A stretch of DNA of 64,000 bases from Ectobius pallidus (Eukaryota; Arthropoda; Insecta; Blattodea; Ectobiidae): positions 123,352,043 to 123,416,042 of the forward strand of contig CAXKWD010000004.1 of NCBI GenBank assembly GCA_964059195.1, in the 5' to 3' direction. The position numbers and the translations under genes were made by a program. Numbering within the stretch: position 1 is the first letter of the stretch; each line of letters begins with the position of its first letter. Below, piece by piece: positions 11,116 to 21,200 of the stretch. The notes beneath the pieces are model-generated. The model was given only the letters and a program-made list of their open reading frames with translations. It ran no database searches and was not told the origin of the DNA.

Positions 11116-11430
11116 ATGTCTGCAATGTTACCTTATAAGGACAAATCTCAGTATTCACAAATTAATATCACACGAAAAGAAAATGACAAGGAATTATTGA
11201 AAGAATTACAAGGAAGAAAAGAAAATACGGAATGGTGTAAATGTGGGCTGTGTATACATATGAAAACGGGCCACGAGAGTGTGTGTTGTTGGGACTGTGA
11301 AGTAATTTGTGAACAGAAGGGGGTTGTAGACTGTATAGCACAACATGCCTCATTCGATAGCGTTATTATAAATAAAGATACACTAGTTGCCAGTCGTTAT
11401 CAATTGTGTAATGGAAATGGAAAAGGCTGA
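11116..11430 (+). pseudogene. P2X7-like Cys-rich protein of the Kolobok-like element
   Basis: The ATG at 11116 is preferred because the same start (MSA-LPYKDKS) is kept in the second copy at 38753. The protein holds WCKCGLCIHMKTGHESVCC, a Cys pattern like the cytoplasmic zinc-binding domain of P2X7 receptors that also occurs in transposon proteins. After SRYQL the frame runs into the nested element and ends early at 11428-11430; in copy 2 the uninterrupted sequence continues. Function within the transposon is unknown. Confidence 0.65.
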
Positions 11431-11910
11431 AAATGCCACAAAGTAAAATTTTCAGTGTTCAATAAAAACTTCATAAAACTTATACTGTATCCTTTAAAAA
11501 TCTATATAAAATTCATTACAAATACAAAATATATTTTTATTTGTTTTTCAAGAGTTGTTTTTTTTATTGTACATATATAACTTGATTTTGCATGTGAAAA
11601 GCTGAAAGTGCCATCATATCTTTTTTTGGGAAACGCTGTAAGTGCCATACCTTGTTAGTTAAAAGGCTGGAAGTCCAGCGCTCATTACACGTAAAGGATG
11701 AATGGCGGGTGGTACTTTCAGCCTTTTCCACTGACGGTCAGCGGGCGCTTTCACGGTGCAGCTCCTTGCGACTGCTCTAGGAACTAGTAGGAATTTTTCT
11801 GGCACTTTCAACTTTCAATAGGTTATTGGCGATGTCGCTTACAACACATTCCATGCAAAAAATCGATTTTTTATTTTTTGGCACTTTCAGCCTTTTCCAT
11901 TTCTCCTACA
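11406..11910. mobile_element. 505 bp element nested in the Kolobok-like copy 1
   Basis: Inverted ends share AAATGGAAAAGGCTGAAA and the next bases TGCCA. The flanks carry CAATT on both sides (11401-11405, 11911-11915), a probable 5 bp duplication. The sister copy at 38507-39550 lacks this block and reads TCGTTATCAGTTAATACTTA straight across, an empty site. The inside repeats GGCACTTTCA/GAAAGTGCC motifs and has no coding capacity. Confidence 0.75.
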
Positions 11911-11913
11911 CAA

Positions 11914-12564
11914 TTAATACTTAGAGCTAATACAGCTCAAAAATAAAATATTTTTCAAGATACGAACAGAGTCACTTTCAGATTCAGAATCATCTTTTGT
12001 GGTAGTAGAAATGTCTGAAATGCTAAAAGAGCTATCTAAATCACAATTTCTAGAAGAAACATTCAATGAATCTGTGCAAACATTGGCATAAGTTTCATTT
12101 CCTAGTTCACACTGAACGCCTACGCTGTTAGAAACTGAATTTTCGTCATAAATACTAGATTCCACATTCATGATTTGTCCATTCCCGGATACTGATGGAT
12201 TACTGTTCGAATCTTGCAACAACTCTCTCATTTCCTTCTTCCTCAAGTACGACGATTTTCTTTTCTTCATTGGCGGTGTTTCAGATTTCCCACGCAAAAG
12301 AAGTGATGGCACAGCACTTCTTTTTTAAACAGTTAACTGTTTTCGTAACTGTACCGAAAGCTCGGTATCATTTTCTTCAAAATGTTGTGAACAAACCGTA
12401 CTGTATTTACTAGGAACAAATTTTTCTCTTTTTATTTTTATCAGCCATTGCTTATAACGTTCGGGTGACTTATCTCTGTTGGGAAATCGATGAAAAGATA
12501 TTTTAAGTGTGTTATCACTCTTCGACGATGAGTATGTACACCCCACAACACAACAATAAACCAT
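11914..12564 (-). pseudogene. THAP-domain gene of the Kolobok-like element, broken
   Basis: From the ATG at 12564 the protein starts MVYCCVVGCTYSS and shows the C2CH THAP pattern: CxxxxC near residues 4-9, a central W, then CSQHF near residue 60. THAP domains bind DNA and are used by P, Kolobok and related transposases. The frame ends at 12325; the next stretch (AVPSLLLRGKSETPP) lies in another frame. Comparison with copy 2 shows a 19 bp deletion and a one-base shift here. After a Lys-rich segment only acidic, Ser-rich sequence follows, with no catalytic core. Confidence 0.8.
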
Positions 12565-12820
12565 TGCTTGAACAGATACTCACTAAAAAACTGTAACAGT
12601 AGACAGAATACTGTGAACTATCTTTCACCGGGCGAGACTGAGTCAAGCACTCGTCAAGCGTGACGTCAAGCGCCCACCGCGTCACAATAAACATATTCGT
12701 TTTGTGATTAAATGTGAAGGTGTAAAACATTTCTAACAGTGAATATAATTTCTTAAAAACATTTTCTTTCAATCCGTACGAAGAAAATGATACTGAATTT
12801 TTAGTTTACTTTTCCTTTAA

Positions 12821-13537
12821 CTATAATTTTAACTAATTAATTTGTCAATTTTAGAACATGTAAGACACTTTCTTCTTGCCATTTTACTGAAAATAAGGGG
12901 AAAACACAAAACAAAATGAGCACACCATTCACTAGATACACAAACCCAGTGAAATCCTCTACTAAAATCATCCTGGGCATGTGTATAAGGGAATTCCAAG
13001 TCAGAGTGGTTAAGAGAACCTTCTCCTGCAATTTTTTCAAAGTTTTATGTATTATGTGCATGAGAAGAGCCGATCACATTATGAGTTGGCTAGAGAACTC
13101 ATATATGGGTTTTCACCTGCGAGCATGAATACAGGCGTGCCATAGATGGGTTTCCACCCACGAAGGGTTAAGGCAAAAACTATTTAATCCGAACCTTCGG
13201 TGCTCTGAATAGTGTCCAATTCCATCTAGTCCAGATTAGTGGGATTCTACTGTTAATTCACTTTACTTTGTATCCAGACTGACTGCCTGTCGGTGTGGGA
13301 GTGGGAAAGACTCAAGTCATGAAAAAGTACAGTGTATGTGAGTGAACAATACCTAATACTTTTTAAAGATCTTAATATGCTTAACAATTTTATTTTGACA
13401 ATACAAGACACAAGCTCCACCATGTGCAAATGCCAAAATATTACCACCTGATCAAGGAAGAAAAATTTGGGAGCGAAGAAGTGGGAAAGAAAGAAAAACT
13501 GTAGGGGACTTGAGTCATAAAAGTACAGTTACCATAC
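12821..13537. other. Intron sequence, nothing recognised
   Basis: AT-rich intron between the Kolobok-like element and the next SHPRH exon. No reading frame or repeat I can name. Confidence 0.4.
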
Positions 13538-13645
13538 CTTGAAATTCTGAAGAACTTCTTGATATTTCTGTCCTGGTTGAAGACGAGCAAATGAAATTCC
13601 ATTCTCTGAGAGTGCATGGGCCAGGACTTCTAAAACTTTCTCCCA
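13538..13645 (-). CDS. SHPRH: SHPRH exon, start of helicase C-terminal lobe
   Basis: AG acceptor at 13646-13647, GT donor at 13536-13537, 36 codons in phase 0. It begins WEKVLEVLAHAL, which together with the preceding exon end (LVFST) forms the conserved 'LVFSxW' helicase motif, then SENGISFARL and FQ-type sequence leading to the next exon. Without this exon the C-terminal lobe would be incomplete. Confidence 0.92.
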
Positions 13646-13773
13646 CTGTTAATGAAAAAAGATTCAAATTATTTAAACAGGGTTATAAAGAGAAATTTTA
13701 GAGACTTCGAAAAATGGCTGAGAAGTTATTCTTATTAAGTAAATTGATTTAGTGAGAATGAGAGCCTGATATA

Positions 13774-15658
13774 TGAGGGGCAGTCAAATGAAAACGAGAC
13801 AGATGGGGGAAAAGTAATTAAACTGTTTATTATTTCAAAAGTAACCGGCATAACTGTAACCCACTGTGAGACAAGACGGTCAATGGCTTCATGGAAAAAT
13901 GTTTGTAGTAGCCTACTGAACCATGATTCTACCCAGGTGTGCACCTCTTCATCCAAAGCAAATTGACGACCACAAATGTCTTTCTTCATTTCTCCAAAAA
14001 TATGGAGAGAGATCCATTTGCTTCAGATGAAGAGGTGCACGCCTGGGTAGAATCATGGTTCCATAGGCAACCGCAAATGTTCTTCCATGAAGCCATTGGG
14101 GGATATTCTAAAAAAAGGAGTATGAAGTTCTTACTGGCAGATTTCAAGTTTGCACTTGCATTCGTATGCATAAAAAGCATGGGGACTCCCCCACCCACTG
14201 CGCCCACGTGACATGACTCTCTTTGTGCTCTGTCGCTTAGTGCCCGCTTCAATTCCGCATGCAGTAAAGACCGAGTGGAGGGAGTATTAAGTAGGAATTT
14301 GTGAGCTACCAAAACAGCACACTCACTTCTCTCACAGCATGCTATTAGGATCATTCGCGTGGAATATATGGACATTCCAGAAGGAATGAAAACTACAAAT
14401 TTTTAGTTTTAATCCATCTATCAGTACTAGGTACTAGGGATTTAAAAATTCTGTTTAAATTTTGTAATTGAGGTGCTTATGCTAAGAGCTAAACTTTTAT
14501 TTGAAATATTTTTTTCGAAAAAAAAAATTCTGACGGGTAGTTACAAGGCAGGCATCGTTCACAGAAACTCAATCTTGTCTGGTGAACGGTAAAGCTTTGC
14601 ATCAGGCTAATACAACTGAATACCTATTCTCTGCAACACGGCCTCTTATTCTATATTAGAATTTGAAGAAAGGTGTACTGCCACGCTTAGGTTATACAAA
14701 AGTATTCGAGTGCATTTATTAAGATTTTATTTGGATTGTGTATCCTTAAGGGATGCGGCACGAGGTACGGCAACGACTTTCTTTTCATTTTTACAAGCAC
14801 TTTATTTGACGAAAATTTAATTTTTCTTAATTTTCTCGAAATAGTTTTAACAATTTTATAGGCTTATTATGTAGGCCTACTATATTATATTGTAATAAGT
14901 ACTATTTGAAAAACTTCTCCCAAGAAATTCTCTGAAGGCTAGTTATAAGCCATTCATTTTATACAATATAGACTTGGATTTTTTGGTCTTGCCTCGCGAA
15001 TAATACGACTTGGAAACGAGGCAGATACAAGTGAATGCGCACTACTGCAATACAGCCGTGTACTCTACACTAGAATAGGCTATATTAAGAGTAGAGGGAG
15101 TTATATGAATGTTTCATATCACATTTAAAAATACTAATTATATTAAATGTTGCAATTATGTTATGAATTTTCATTAAACTAATTTAATCCTAAAATATTA
15201 TAGATTATGTGATCCTGTACTTCTTCCATTGCGGTATCTGATATGATGATGTAAATGACCATTCTATGCAGTCCCTTCAGAGAGAGCAGAAATAATTAAT
15301 TGTCTTCCTCTTCATAATGCTGATCTGGCATCTCCCACTGCGAGAAGACCCTTGTTTATTTTCGTAAGTTTGTTTATGCAGGTGCATGTTTCGTGTGGGT
15401 TGGGTGAGCATAAAGTGATAGCCGGTGAGTCAGAACTTTCTGTCGTTGCGGTGTTATTTTGCATGGGACTTGTGAGTGACTACACTGCTCAGCAAGTAGT
15501 CGCTCATACTTTATGCTTACTTTTTTAGAATATCCCCCATTGACCGTTTTGTCTCACAGTGGGATAAAGGTAATAACAGTTATGGCGAATACTTTTGAAA
15601 TAATAAACAGTTTACTTACTCTTTTCCATCTATCTTATTTTCATTTGACTATCCCTCA
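13774..15658. mobile_element. mariner-type fold-back element split by a nested insertion
   Basis: Ends TGAGGGGCAGTCAAATGAAA and its counterpart at 15625-15658 lie next to TA. Inside, 13774-13995 read on minus and 14000-14098 plus 15543-15658 read on plus encode the same C-terminal mariner segment (DEEVHAWVESWF and FFHEAI). The centre of symmetry is near 13995. Without the insertion it is a ~440 bp hairpin with no catalytic domain. Confidence 0.85.
14099..15537. mobile_element. 1.44 kb element nested in the mariner fold-back, 5 bp duplication
   Basis: Perfect CATTG on both sides (14094-14098, 15538-15542); the opposite arm of the host hairpin gives the empty sequence GCCATTGACCG. Termini GGGGATATTCTAAAAAA are inverted. 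No coding frame. Inside are two diverged direct units, one from about 14490 (GGGTAGTTACAAGGC... CAACACGGCC) and one from about 14900 (GGCTAGTTATAAGCC... CAATACAGCCG). The 5 bp target and GGGG ends do not match a superfamily I can name with confidence. Confidence 0.8.
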
Positions 15659-15769
15659 TATATAGGCATAGCGATTAAATGTGTAGAAGTAAAAATGGCA
15701 GTAAATTGGTAAGCAAATGAGTAAGCAAACAGAATGAGTGAACATGTGTCAGTCATAAAGGAGGCTGAG

Positions 15770-15814
15770 TGGGGAAGAAGTGAGGAAAGGGAAAAAAAGA
15801 GAAAGAGAAAAGAG

Positions 15815-15885
<71 letters not shown>

Positions 15886-16632
15886 AAGAGAAAGAAAGAG
15901 ATAGACAGAACGAGAAAGAGAAAGAAAGAGGTAGAGAGAAAGAAAAAGAAAGATAGACATAGAGAGAGATAGAGATAGATAGAGATAAATAAAGATAGAG
16001 ATACAGAGAAGGGGGAGAGAGAGAGAAAAAAATAGAAAGAGAAAGAGAGAAAAAGAGAGAAAGAGAAAGAAAGAGAGAGAGAAAGAGATAAAGATAGATA
16101 GAGAGGTAGAGAGGGAGAGAGAAAGAGAGAAATATAAAAAGAGAGAAAAAGAGATAGAAAGAGGGAGCGAAAGAGACAGAAAGAGAGAAAAAGAGAAAGT
16201 GTGAAAGAGAAAGAGAAAGAGAAAGAAAGAAAAAAAGGAAGAAAGAAAGAAAGAAAGAAAAAAGAGAAAGAGCAAAAGAGAAAGAGCAAAAGAGAAAGAG
16301 ATAAAGAGAAAGAGATAAAAAGAAAGAAAAAGAGACAAAGAGAAAGAAACAGAGACAAAGAGAAAGAGAGAATGAGAGAGAAAATGAGAGAGAGGGAGAT
16401 TGAGAGGGAAAGGGAGATTGAGAGAGAAAGAGAGAAATAGAAAGAGAAAAAGAGAAAGAAAGAGATGGAGAGAAAGATAAAGGAGAGAGAGAAGGAGAGA
16501 GAAGGAGAGAGGAGAGAGAAGGAGAGAGAAGAGAGAAGAGAGAAGGAGAGAGGAGAGAGAAGGAGAGAGGAGAGATAAGGGGGGAGAGAGTGAGAGAAAG
16601 AGACAGAGAGAAGAGGGAGAGAGAGAGAGACT
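15770..16632 (+). repeat. GA-rich polypurine tract
   Basis: About 860 bp of almost pure A and G on the plus strand, beginning with a long (GA)n run at 15816-15878 and passing into GAAAGA, GGAGA and GATAGA variants. Long open frames on the minus strand (Ser/Leu/Phe only) are a by-product of the composition. Confidence 0.95.
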
Positions 16633-16769
16633 CTAAATATATTTTCAAGTTTGAGTAATCATTAATATATTGCCTGTAAAATGAGTATAATATCATCTGA
16701 ATTATGAAGTATGAACTAAGTATAAGTATCATAGTTCAACTTATGTTATAATTATAAATAATGTAGTAT

Positions 16770-17284
16770 ATGGTCGGTTGTTTAAACTCAAACTTCACTT
16801 ACTTGTTTCTTTTTAAGAATCATGATTTCGATCAGCCTCCTGATCATCCTCAGCTTGTGTCCGACTGTTTTGAATTTCAGTTGTTTGTCCTTGTGACGCT
16901 AGAGCGGGTTGTGTGTTCAGTGACTACTGTGGCGGGTAGAAATTTTGAATGAGGCTACTCTCTATATATGTGTCGAAATTCATCAATTTGTTTTTGTGTT
17001 TTTGAATGAAGATGTTCTCCCATGCTGCGAGTTCTGTTGGTCGCTGGATACTTTTTAGTAATTTTGTTTCTTGACTTATGTTGTGGCCATCATTCCAAAA
17101 GTGGTGTGCTGCTACAGCTGACTTGTCATACTATTGGTATTTAATGTGTCTGAAGTGTTCTTTTTTCCTAGTCCTCAAGTTCCTTTTGGTTTTCCCGATG
17201 TAAATTTTATCACAATTTTCACAGCTTATTTGATAAATTCCGGATCTGTTTTCCAATGTCTCCAAATCTTTATTATTTGTGGTT
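16770..17284 (-). pseudogene. GIY-YIG endonuclease fragment, minus arm of dimer 1
   Basis: Same protein as the plus arm, running leftward. It reads SGIYQISCENCDKIYIGKTK and then stops where the plus arm has a Gln: CAG in the plus arm is TAG here (near 17130), a single C-to-T change. The downstream part is otherwise preserved. Confidence 0.75.
16817..16853 (-). ncRNA. Hammerhead ribozyme-like motif, dimer 1 minus arm
   Basis: Minus strand reads CTGAGGA, a six-pair helix GATCAG/CTGATC with loop GAGG, then GAAA, and the short palindrome ATCATGAT followed by TC. This is the CUGANGA ... GAAA ... UH order of a minimal hammerhead with a tiny stem III, as known from Penelope-like elements. Stem I is weak. 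Confidence 0.5.
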
Positions 17285-17304
17285 ATTAAATGTGAATGTG
17301 AAGA

Positions 17305-17783
17305 ATTTAATAACCACAAATAATAAAGATTTGGAGACATTGGAAAACAGATCCGGAATTTATCAAATAAGCTGTGAAAATTGTGACAAAATTTACATCG
17401 GGAAAACCAAAAGGAACATGAGGACTAGGAAGAAAGAACACTTCAGACACATAAAATACCAACAGTATGACAAGTCAGCTGTAGCAGCACACCACTTTTG
17501 GAATGATGGCCACAACATAAGTCAAGAAACAAAATTACTAAAAAGTATCCAGCGACCAACAGAACTCACAGCATGGGAGAACATCTTCATTCAAAAACAC
17601 AAAAACAAATTGATGAATTTCGACACATATATAGAGAGTAGCCTCATTCAAAATTTCTACCCGCCACAGAAGTCACTGAACACACAACCCGCTCTAGCGT
17701 CACAAGGACAAACAACTGAAATTCAAAACAGTCGGACACAAGCTGAGGATGATCAGGAGGCTGATCGAAATCATGATTCTTAA
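17305..17783 (+). pseudogene. GIY-YIG endonuclease fragment, plus arm of dimer 1
   Basis: Open from the dimer centre to the stop at 17781-17783. It has the GIY motif (SGIYQISC), the YIG motif (KIYIGKTK) about 10 residues later, the Arg of RTRKKEHF and a conserved Glu in AWENIF, all features of the GIY-YIG nuclease that nicks target DNA in Penelope-like elements. Cys of CENCDK resembles the zinc-knuckle variant. There is no start codon or reverse transcriptase of its own. Confidence 0.8.
17743..17779 (+). ncRNA. Hammerhead ribozyme-like motif, dimer 1 plus arm
   Basis: Identical to the minus-arm motif: CTGAGGA at 17743-17749, helix 17751-17756 with 17761-17766, GAAA at 17767-17770, predicted cleavage after the TC at 17778-17779. 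It overlaps the last codons of the endonuclease frame. Confidence 0.5.
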
Positions 17784-17842
17784 AAAGAAACAAGTAAGTG
17801 AAGTTTGAGTTTAAACAACCGACCATATACTACATTATTTAT

Positions 17843-18489
17843 AGTACCACTTCACTGTAAAAAATCCCACGTAATATATTATGTTATAATTATTTTATTA
17901 TAGTTGCTTCACTGTTTAAGTTCCATTAAGCTTATGATATTTATATTGCATATGCTTTATTTACAAATTTTCCCACAGATAAGAATTACATACAGTGAGA
18001 TCAGAAAACTAACTGAAAGTAAGTATGAGATACTGAAGCGTTTCCAAACAGAAACTAATCAGTGTAAATGAAGATTTCCTTAAAAAGTAACAGAAATGTG
18101 TGAAAGCAGGAGGTCATCACCTTCAAAATACTGTGTATGAAAAAGTCATTCACTAGTAATAAAGTGTAAATGTGTTCAAGAGATCCTGAATTGTTACAAA
18201 GTTTATGATTTTAAAGTGGGGATGTCATACCTGTTTTATGCATAGGCTGATCATCAAGCAATCTACTTAGCCAACCAATGTGACAGAGAAAGGCACTTGT
18301 ATTTTAAATCTACTGACAGATGTACTCACAGGTCTCACCTAAAGGGTCCAACTGAAGTAGACACAGCTAACTCTATTTCCTACTTGCCAGCTAAGCACAT
18401 GGTTGGTTGTTAATCGAATACTGCAAAAGCAGCACTTATTTTGCCTTCCTGCCATGACAAGTACCATGCCAACAATAATTTAATAATTT
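17843..18489. other. Intron sequence between the two Penelope dimers
   Basis: AT-rich, no reading frame or repeat recognised. Confidence 0.4.
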
Positions 18490-18563
18490 TTTTTTTTAAA
18501 AGATTGGTATTTATTACCTTTTGTTAAAAAATCCAGTGGATCACGGATGCACAGAGCTTGCTT

Positions 18564-18599
18564 GCTACGTTTCAACCTGTACCTCCAGGTCTTTTTCAG
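18564..18599 (-). ncRNA. Hammerhead-like motif, dimer 2 minus arm (core damaged)
   Basis: Minus strand has CTGAAAA where CTGAAGA is expected, the helix GACCTG/CAGGTT, then GAAACGTAGC. The second core box is better preserved here than in the plus arm, the first is mutated. Confidence 0.4.
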
Positions 18600-19503
18600 G
18601 CAAATACTGGATAACATCAGGGCGCTGAGCTGTATATATGGGTTCATCTGCCGGTAGATGTCTCGGCTGCGTTTCGAGAGTGGGTGTAACTAACTCCATA
18701 TCGTCATGTTGACCAGGTTGGTTACTTGTGTTAAACAGAAAAGTAGTGTTTCTATGGTGTTTATTTATCCATTCCTGGGGAATTTCGTAAGTAGATTGTA
18801 CCACATAGTCCTTGGGTAAAGGAAATTTTACAGTTTTTTTCCCTTTTGACATTCTTCTAATAACTTCTAGCCACTCATCACATAAGTCACCGTCGTAATT
18901 GTTAAAACTTTTTTCTTTGTTACGTGCGATATGGCAAGCCTCACTAACTTTCCTCAATACAGGGTCATTAGTTACTCTTAAAAATTTAATGTCACCAATT
19001 TTGTGCCTCTTGTTTGTCATATGTAGGCTAAGGCCGGTGTTGGTTTTGCCATTTCTTATGTCCCTTTCATGTTCCTTAAGTCTTATGCTGACAGTCCTCC
19101 CAGTCTCACCAATATATGTGCCACCACAGTTGTCACAGGAAATAGAGTAAACACCTGGTTTCTCAAACCTTCTTTTTTCTCTGCCGAAACTTTTGTGTTG
19201 GGAGAATATACTCTCAATAGTCCTTCCCACTTTGTATGCTGGAGTTAGCTCATATTTATTTAGTATTTTACCTATCCCTTCACTTACTCCCGGAAAAAAA
19301 TTCAAACTGACATATTTCACGTCCCGCTCTTTGTTAACTCTCCCTGGTTCACTTCCCAGTTCCACTTTTTTCCAAATTTTACTTAGCATACGGTTACTGT
19401 AGCCATTGGTTTTAGCTAACTTAAAAATGCGATTCTTTTCTTGTAGTAGATCAGTGGGGTTATTGCACAATCTAATGGCTCTTTGAATAAAGTTTCGCCA
19501 CAC
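18565..19503 (-). pseudogene. Penelope C-terminal linker and GIY-YIG endonuclease, minus arm
   Basis: 312 residues open from the dimer spacer. The first ~110 residues are the linker between reverse transcriptase and nuclease (FIQRAIRLCNNPTDLLQEKN). Then come GVYSISCDNC and GTYIGETGRT (GIY and YIG motifs) and RLKEHERDI. The Cys pair CDNC matches the zinc-binding form of Penelope nucleases. The last ~100 residues are a Lys/Pro/Gln-rich tail. The frame is intact but 5'-truncated, so no enzyme with reverse transcriptase can be made. Confidence 0.85.
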
Positions 19504-19570
19504 ATTAGTCTTGCTTCTGGGGTGATGCGAGGATTTACTATGAATATAGTAAATATATTCAAAAAGCCAT

Positions 19571-20444
19571 TAGATTGTGCAATAACCCCACTGATCTACT
19601 ACAAGAAAAGAATCGCATTTTTAAGTTAGCATTTGGAAAAAAGTGGAACTGGGAAGTGAACCAGGGAGAGTTAACAAAGAGCGGGACGTGAAATATGTCA
19701 GTTTGAATTTTTTTTCCGGGAGTAAGTGAAGGGATAGGTAAAATACTAAATAAATATGAGCTAACTCCAGCATACAAAGTGGGAAGGACTATTGAGAGTA
19801 TATTCTCCCAACACAAAAGTTTCGGCAGAGAAAAAAGAAGGTTTGAGAAACCAGGGGTTTACTCTATTTCCTGTGACAACTGTGGTGGCACATATATTGG
19901 TGAGACTGGGAGGACTGTCAGCATAAGACTTAAGGAACATGAAAGGGACATAAGAAATGGCAAAACCAACACCGGCCTTAGCCTACATATGACAAACAAG
20001 AGGCACAAAATTGGTGACATTAAAGTTTTAAGAGTAACTAATGACCCTGTATTGAGGAAAGTTAGTGAGGCTTGCCATATCGCACGTAACAAAGAAAAAA
20101 GTTTTAACAATTACGACGGTGACTTATGTGATGAGTGGCTAGAAGTTATTAGAAGAATGTCAAAAGGGAAAAAAACTGTAAAATTTCCTTTACCCAAGGA
20201 CTATGTGGTACAATCTACTTACGAAATTCCCCAGGAATGGATAAATAAACACCATAGAAACACTACTTTTCTGTTTAACACAAGTAACCAACCTGGTCAA
20301 CATGACGATATGGAGTTAGTTACACCCACTCTCGAAACGCAGCCGAGACATCTACCGGCAGATGAACCCATATATACAGCTCAGCGCCCTGATGTTATCC
20401 AGTATTTGCCTGAAGAAGACCTGGAGGTACAGGTTGAAATGTAG
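19571..20444 (+). pseudogene. Penelope C-terminal linker and GIY-YIG endonuclease, plus arm
   Basis: Mirror of 18565-19503. The linker is broken by a ~40 bp deletion and an extra T in a T-run near 19710; from 19779 onward the frame is open to 20444 and differs from the other arm at only a few residues (for example K to V after IGDIK). GIY and YIG motifs are intact. Confidence 0.82.
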
Positions 20445-20445
20445 C
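20410..20445 (+). ncRNA. Hammerhead-like motif, dimer 2 plus arm
   Basis: CTGAAGA at 20410-20416, six-pair helix GACCTG/CAGGTT (one G-U) closing loop GAGGTA, then GAAAT. The first core box is intact; the base after GAAA differs from the minus arm (T instead of C). Confidence 0.45.
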
Positions 20446-20519
20446 AAGCAAGCTCTGTGCATCCGTGATCCACTGGATTTTTTAACAAAAGGTAATAAAT
20501 ACCAATCTTTTTAAAAAAA

Positions 20520-21192
20520 TACATTTTCGACAGTGGAAAGTTAAAGACCATCCGCCTATCATGTTAATTTAATAATTCTTATAATTTCATGAACAAATTT
20601 CATAACGTTCTACATAACTGAATGAAAACAGCATAACCCATGCAAATGAATATGACTTTTTTTTTTCATTTCTTATGGGTCACTATGATGAAACCCGTTG
20701 AGGTTAAATCATGCATTTATGTGGTTGCCATATTGCTGCAGGAACCTAATTCTATCTCCCCTAGTGCCCCCTCCCTTGGTGAAGATACAAATTTAATAGT
20801 TAATATGTAACTAATACCGTACAGTCGGTCAAATAAAAAACATCGGGCGGTATTTGTTAAAGTATCACAAACGAGCATATGCGCATGTACAGGAAGACTT
20901 AAGGTTAGGTTTACACCTGCCTCTTGTCTATCCATGTATTTTCTTGATTATTTAGTCAGTTTTGTTCCAAAACGAACATATATAGAAGGCTGTGGCTATA
21001 TGCCTCTCATCCGCCAAATTCTTGGTTGCCAATTCTTATAATATTAATAATGAATAAATTTGCGAGAGATATGTTTAATCAAGGAGCATTTTTTAAAGAT
21101 TTTATTTTATAATACCGGTACTTGTAGTGCAAAATCAATAACTTTGGCTTAATCGTATTTTCAAGCTTGGATATTGCAATCTCATCAGAATT
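20520..21192. other. Intron sequence, nothing recognised
   Basis: AT-rich sequence without a supported reading frame or repeat family. Confidence 0.4.
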
Positions 21193-21200
21193 ATGTAGGC

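Larger units (their letters stand above)
10870..12816. mobile_element. Kolobok-like DNA transposon, copy 1
   Basis: Terminal repeats AGGAAGGGTAAACTAAAAA and AGGAAAAGTAAACTAAAAA are flanked on both sides by TTAA (10866-10869, 12817-12820). A TTAA target plus a THAP zinc-finger gene fits the Kolobok superfamily; piggyBac shares TTAA but not THAP. It carries two convergent genes: a plus-strand Cys-rich P2X7-like frame and a minus-strand THAP gene. No DDE core is visible, so this is an internally deleted or two-gene non-autonomous form. A separate 505 bp element is nested between the two genes. TGACGTCA (CRE-like) sits close inside the left end. Confidence 0.8.
16754..17842. mobile_element. Penelope-like element, inverted dimer 1
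   Basis: Two ~540 bp arms, reverse complements with very few differences, meet at a short spacer near 17291-17303. Each arm holds the GIY-YIG endonuclease end of a Penelope-like retroelement followed by a hammerhead-like motif and a shared terminal sequence (ATACTACATTATTTATA at the right end). The reverse transcriptase is absent, so both arms are 5'-truncated and joined head to head. Arm identity suggests recent formation or correction between arms. Confidence 0.85.
18490..20519. mobile_element. Penelope-like element, inverted dimer 2
   Basis: Two ~0.95 kb arms meet at a ~65 bp non-palindromic spacer (about 19490-19555). The outer ends share AAAGATTGGTATTTATTACC. This is a different family from dimer 1 and is truncated a little further upstream, so the linker before the GIY-YIG domain is included. 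The right arm lacks ~40 bp present in the left arm near 19385-19425 and has a frameshift near 19705. Confidence 0.88.

Noticed and set aside
10866..12820. piggyBac assignment from the TTAA target
   Set aside because: No piggyBac-type transposase; the THAP gene favours Kolobok.
15649..16732. Three long minus-strand reading frames rich in Ser, Leu and Phe (up to 327 codons)
   Set aside because: They are translations of the GA-rich tract read as CT repeats; composition explains the openness and no domain exists.
16770..17826. Two genes encoding the same 60-residue protein MVGCLNSNFTYLF...
   Set aside because: These frames are antisense to the endonuclease in the two arms of a Penelope dimer, hence the duplication.
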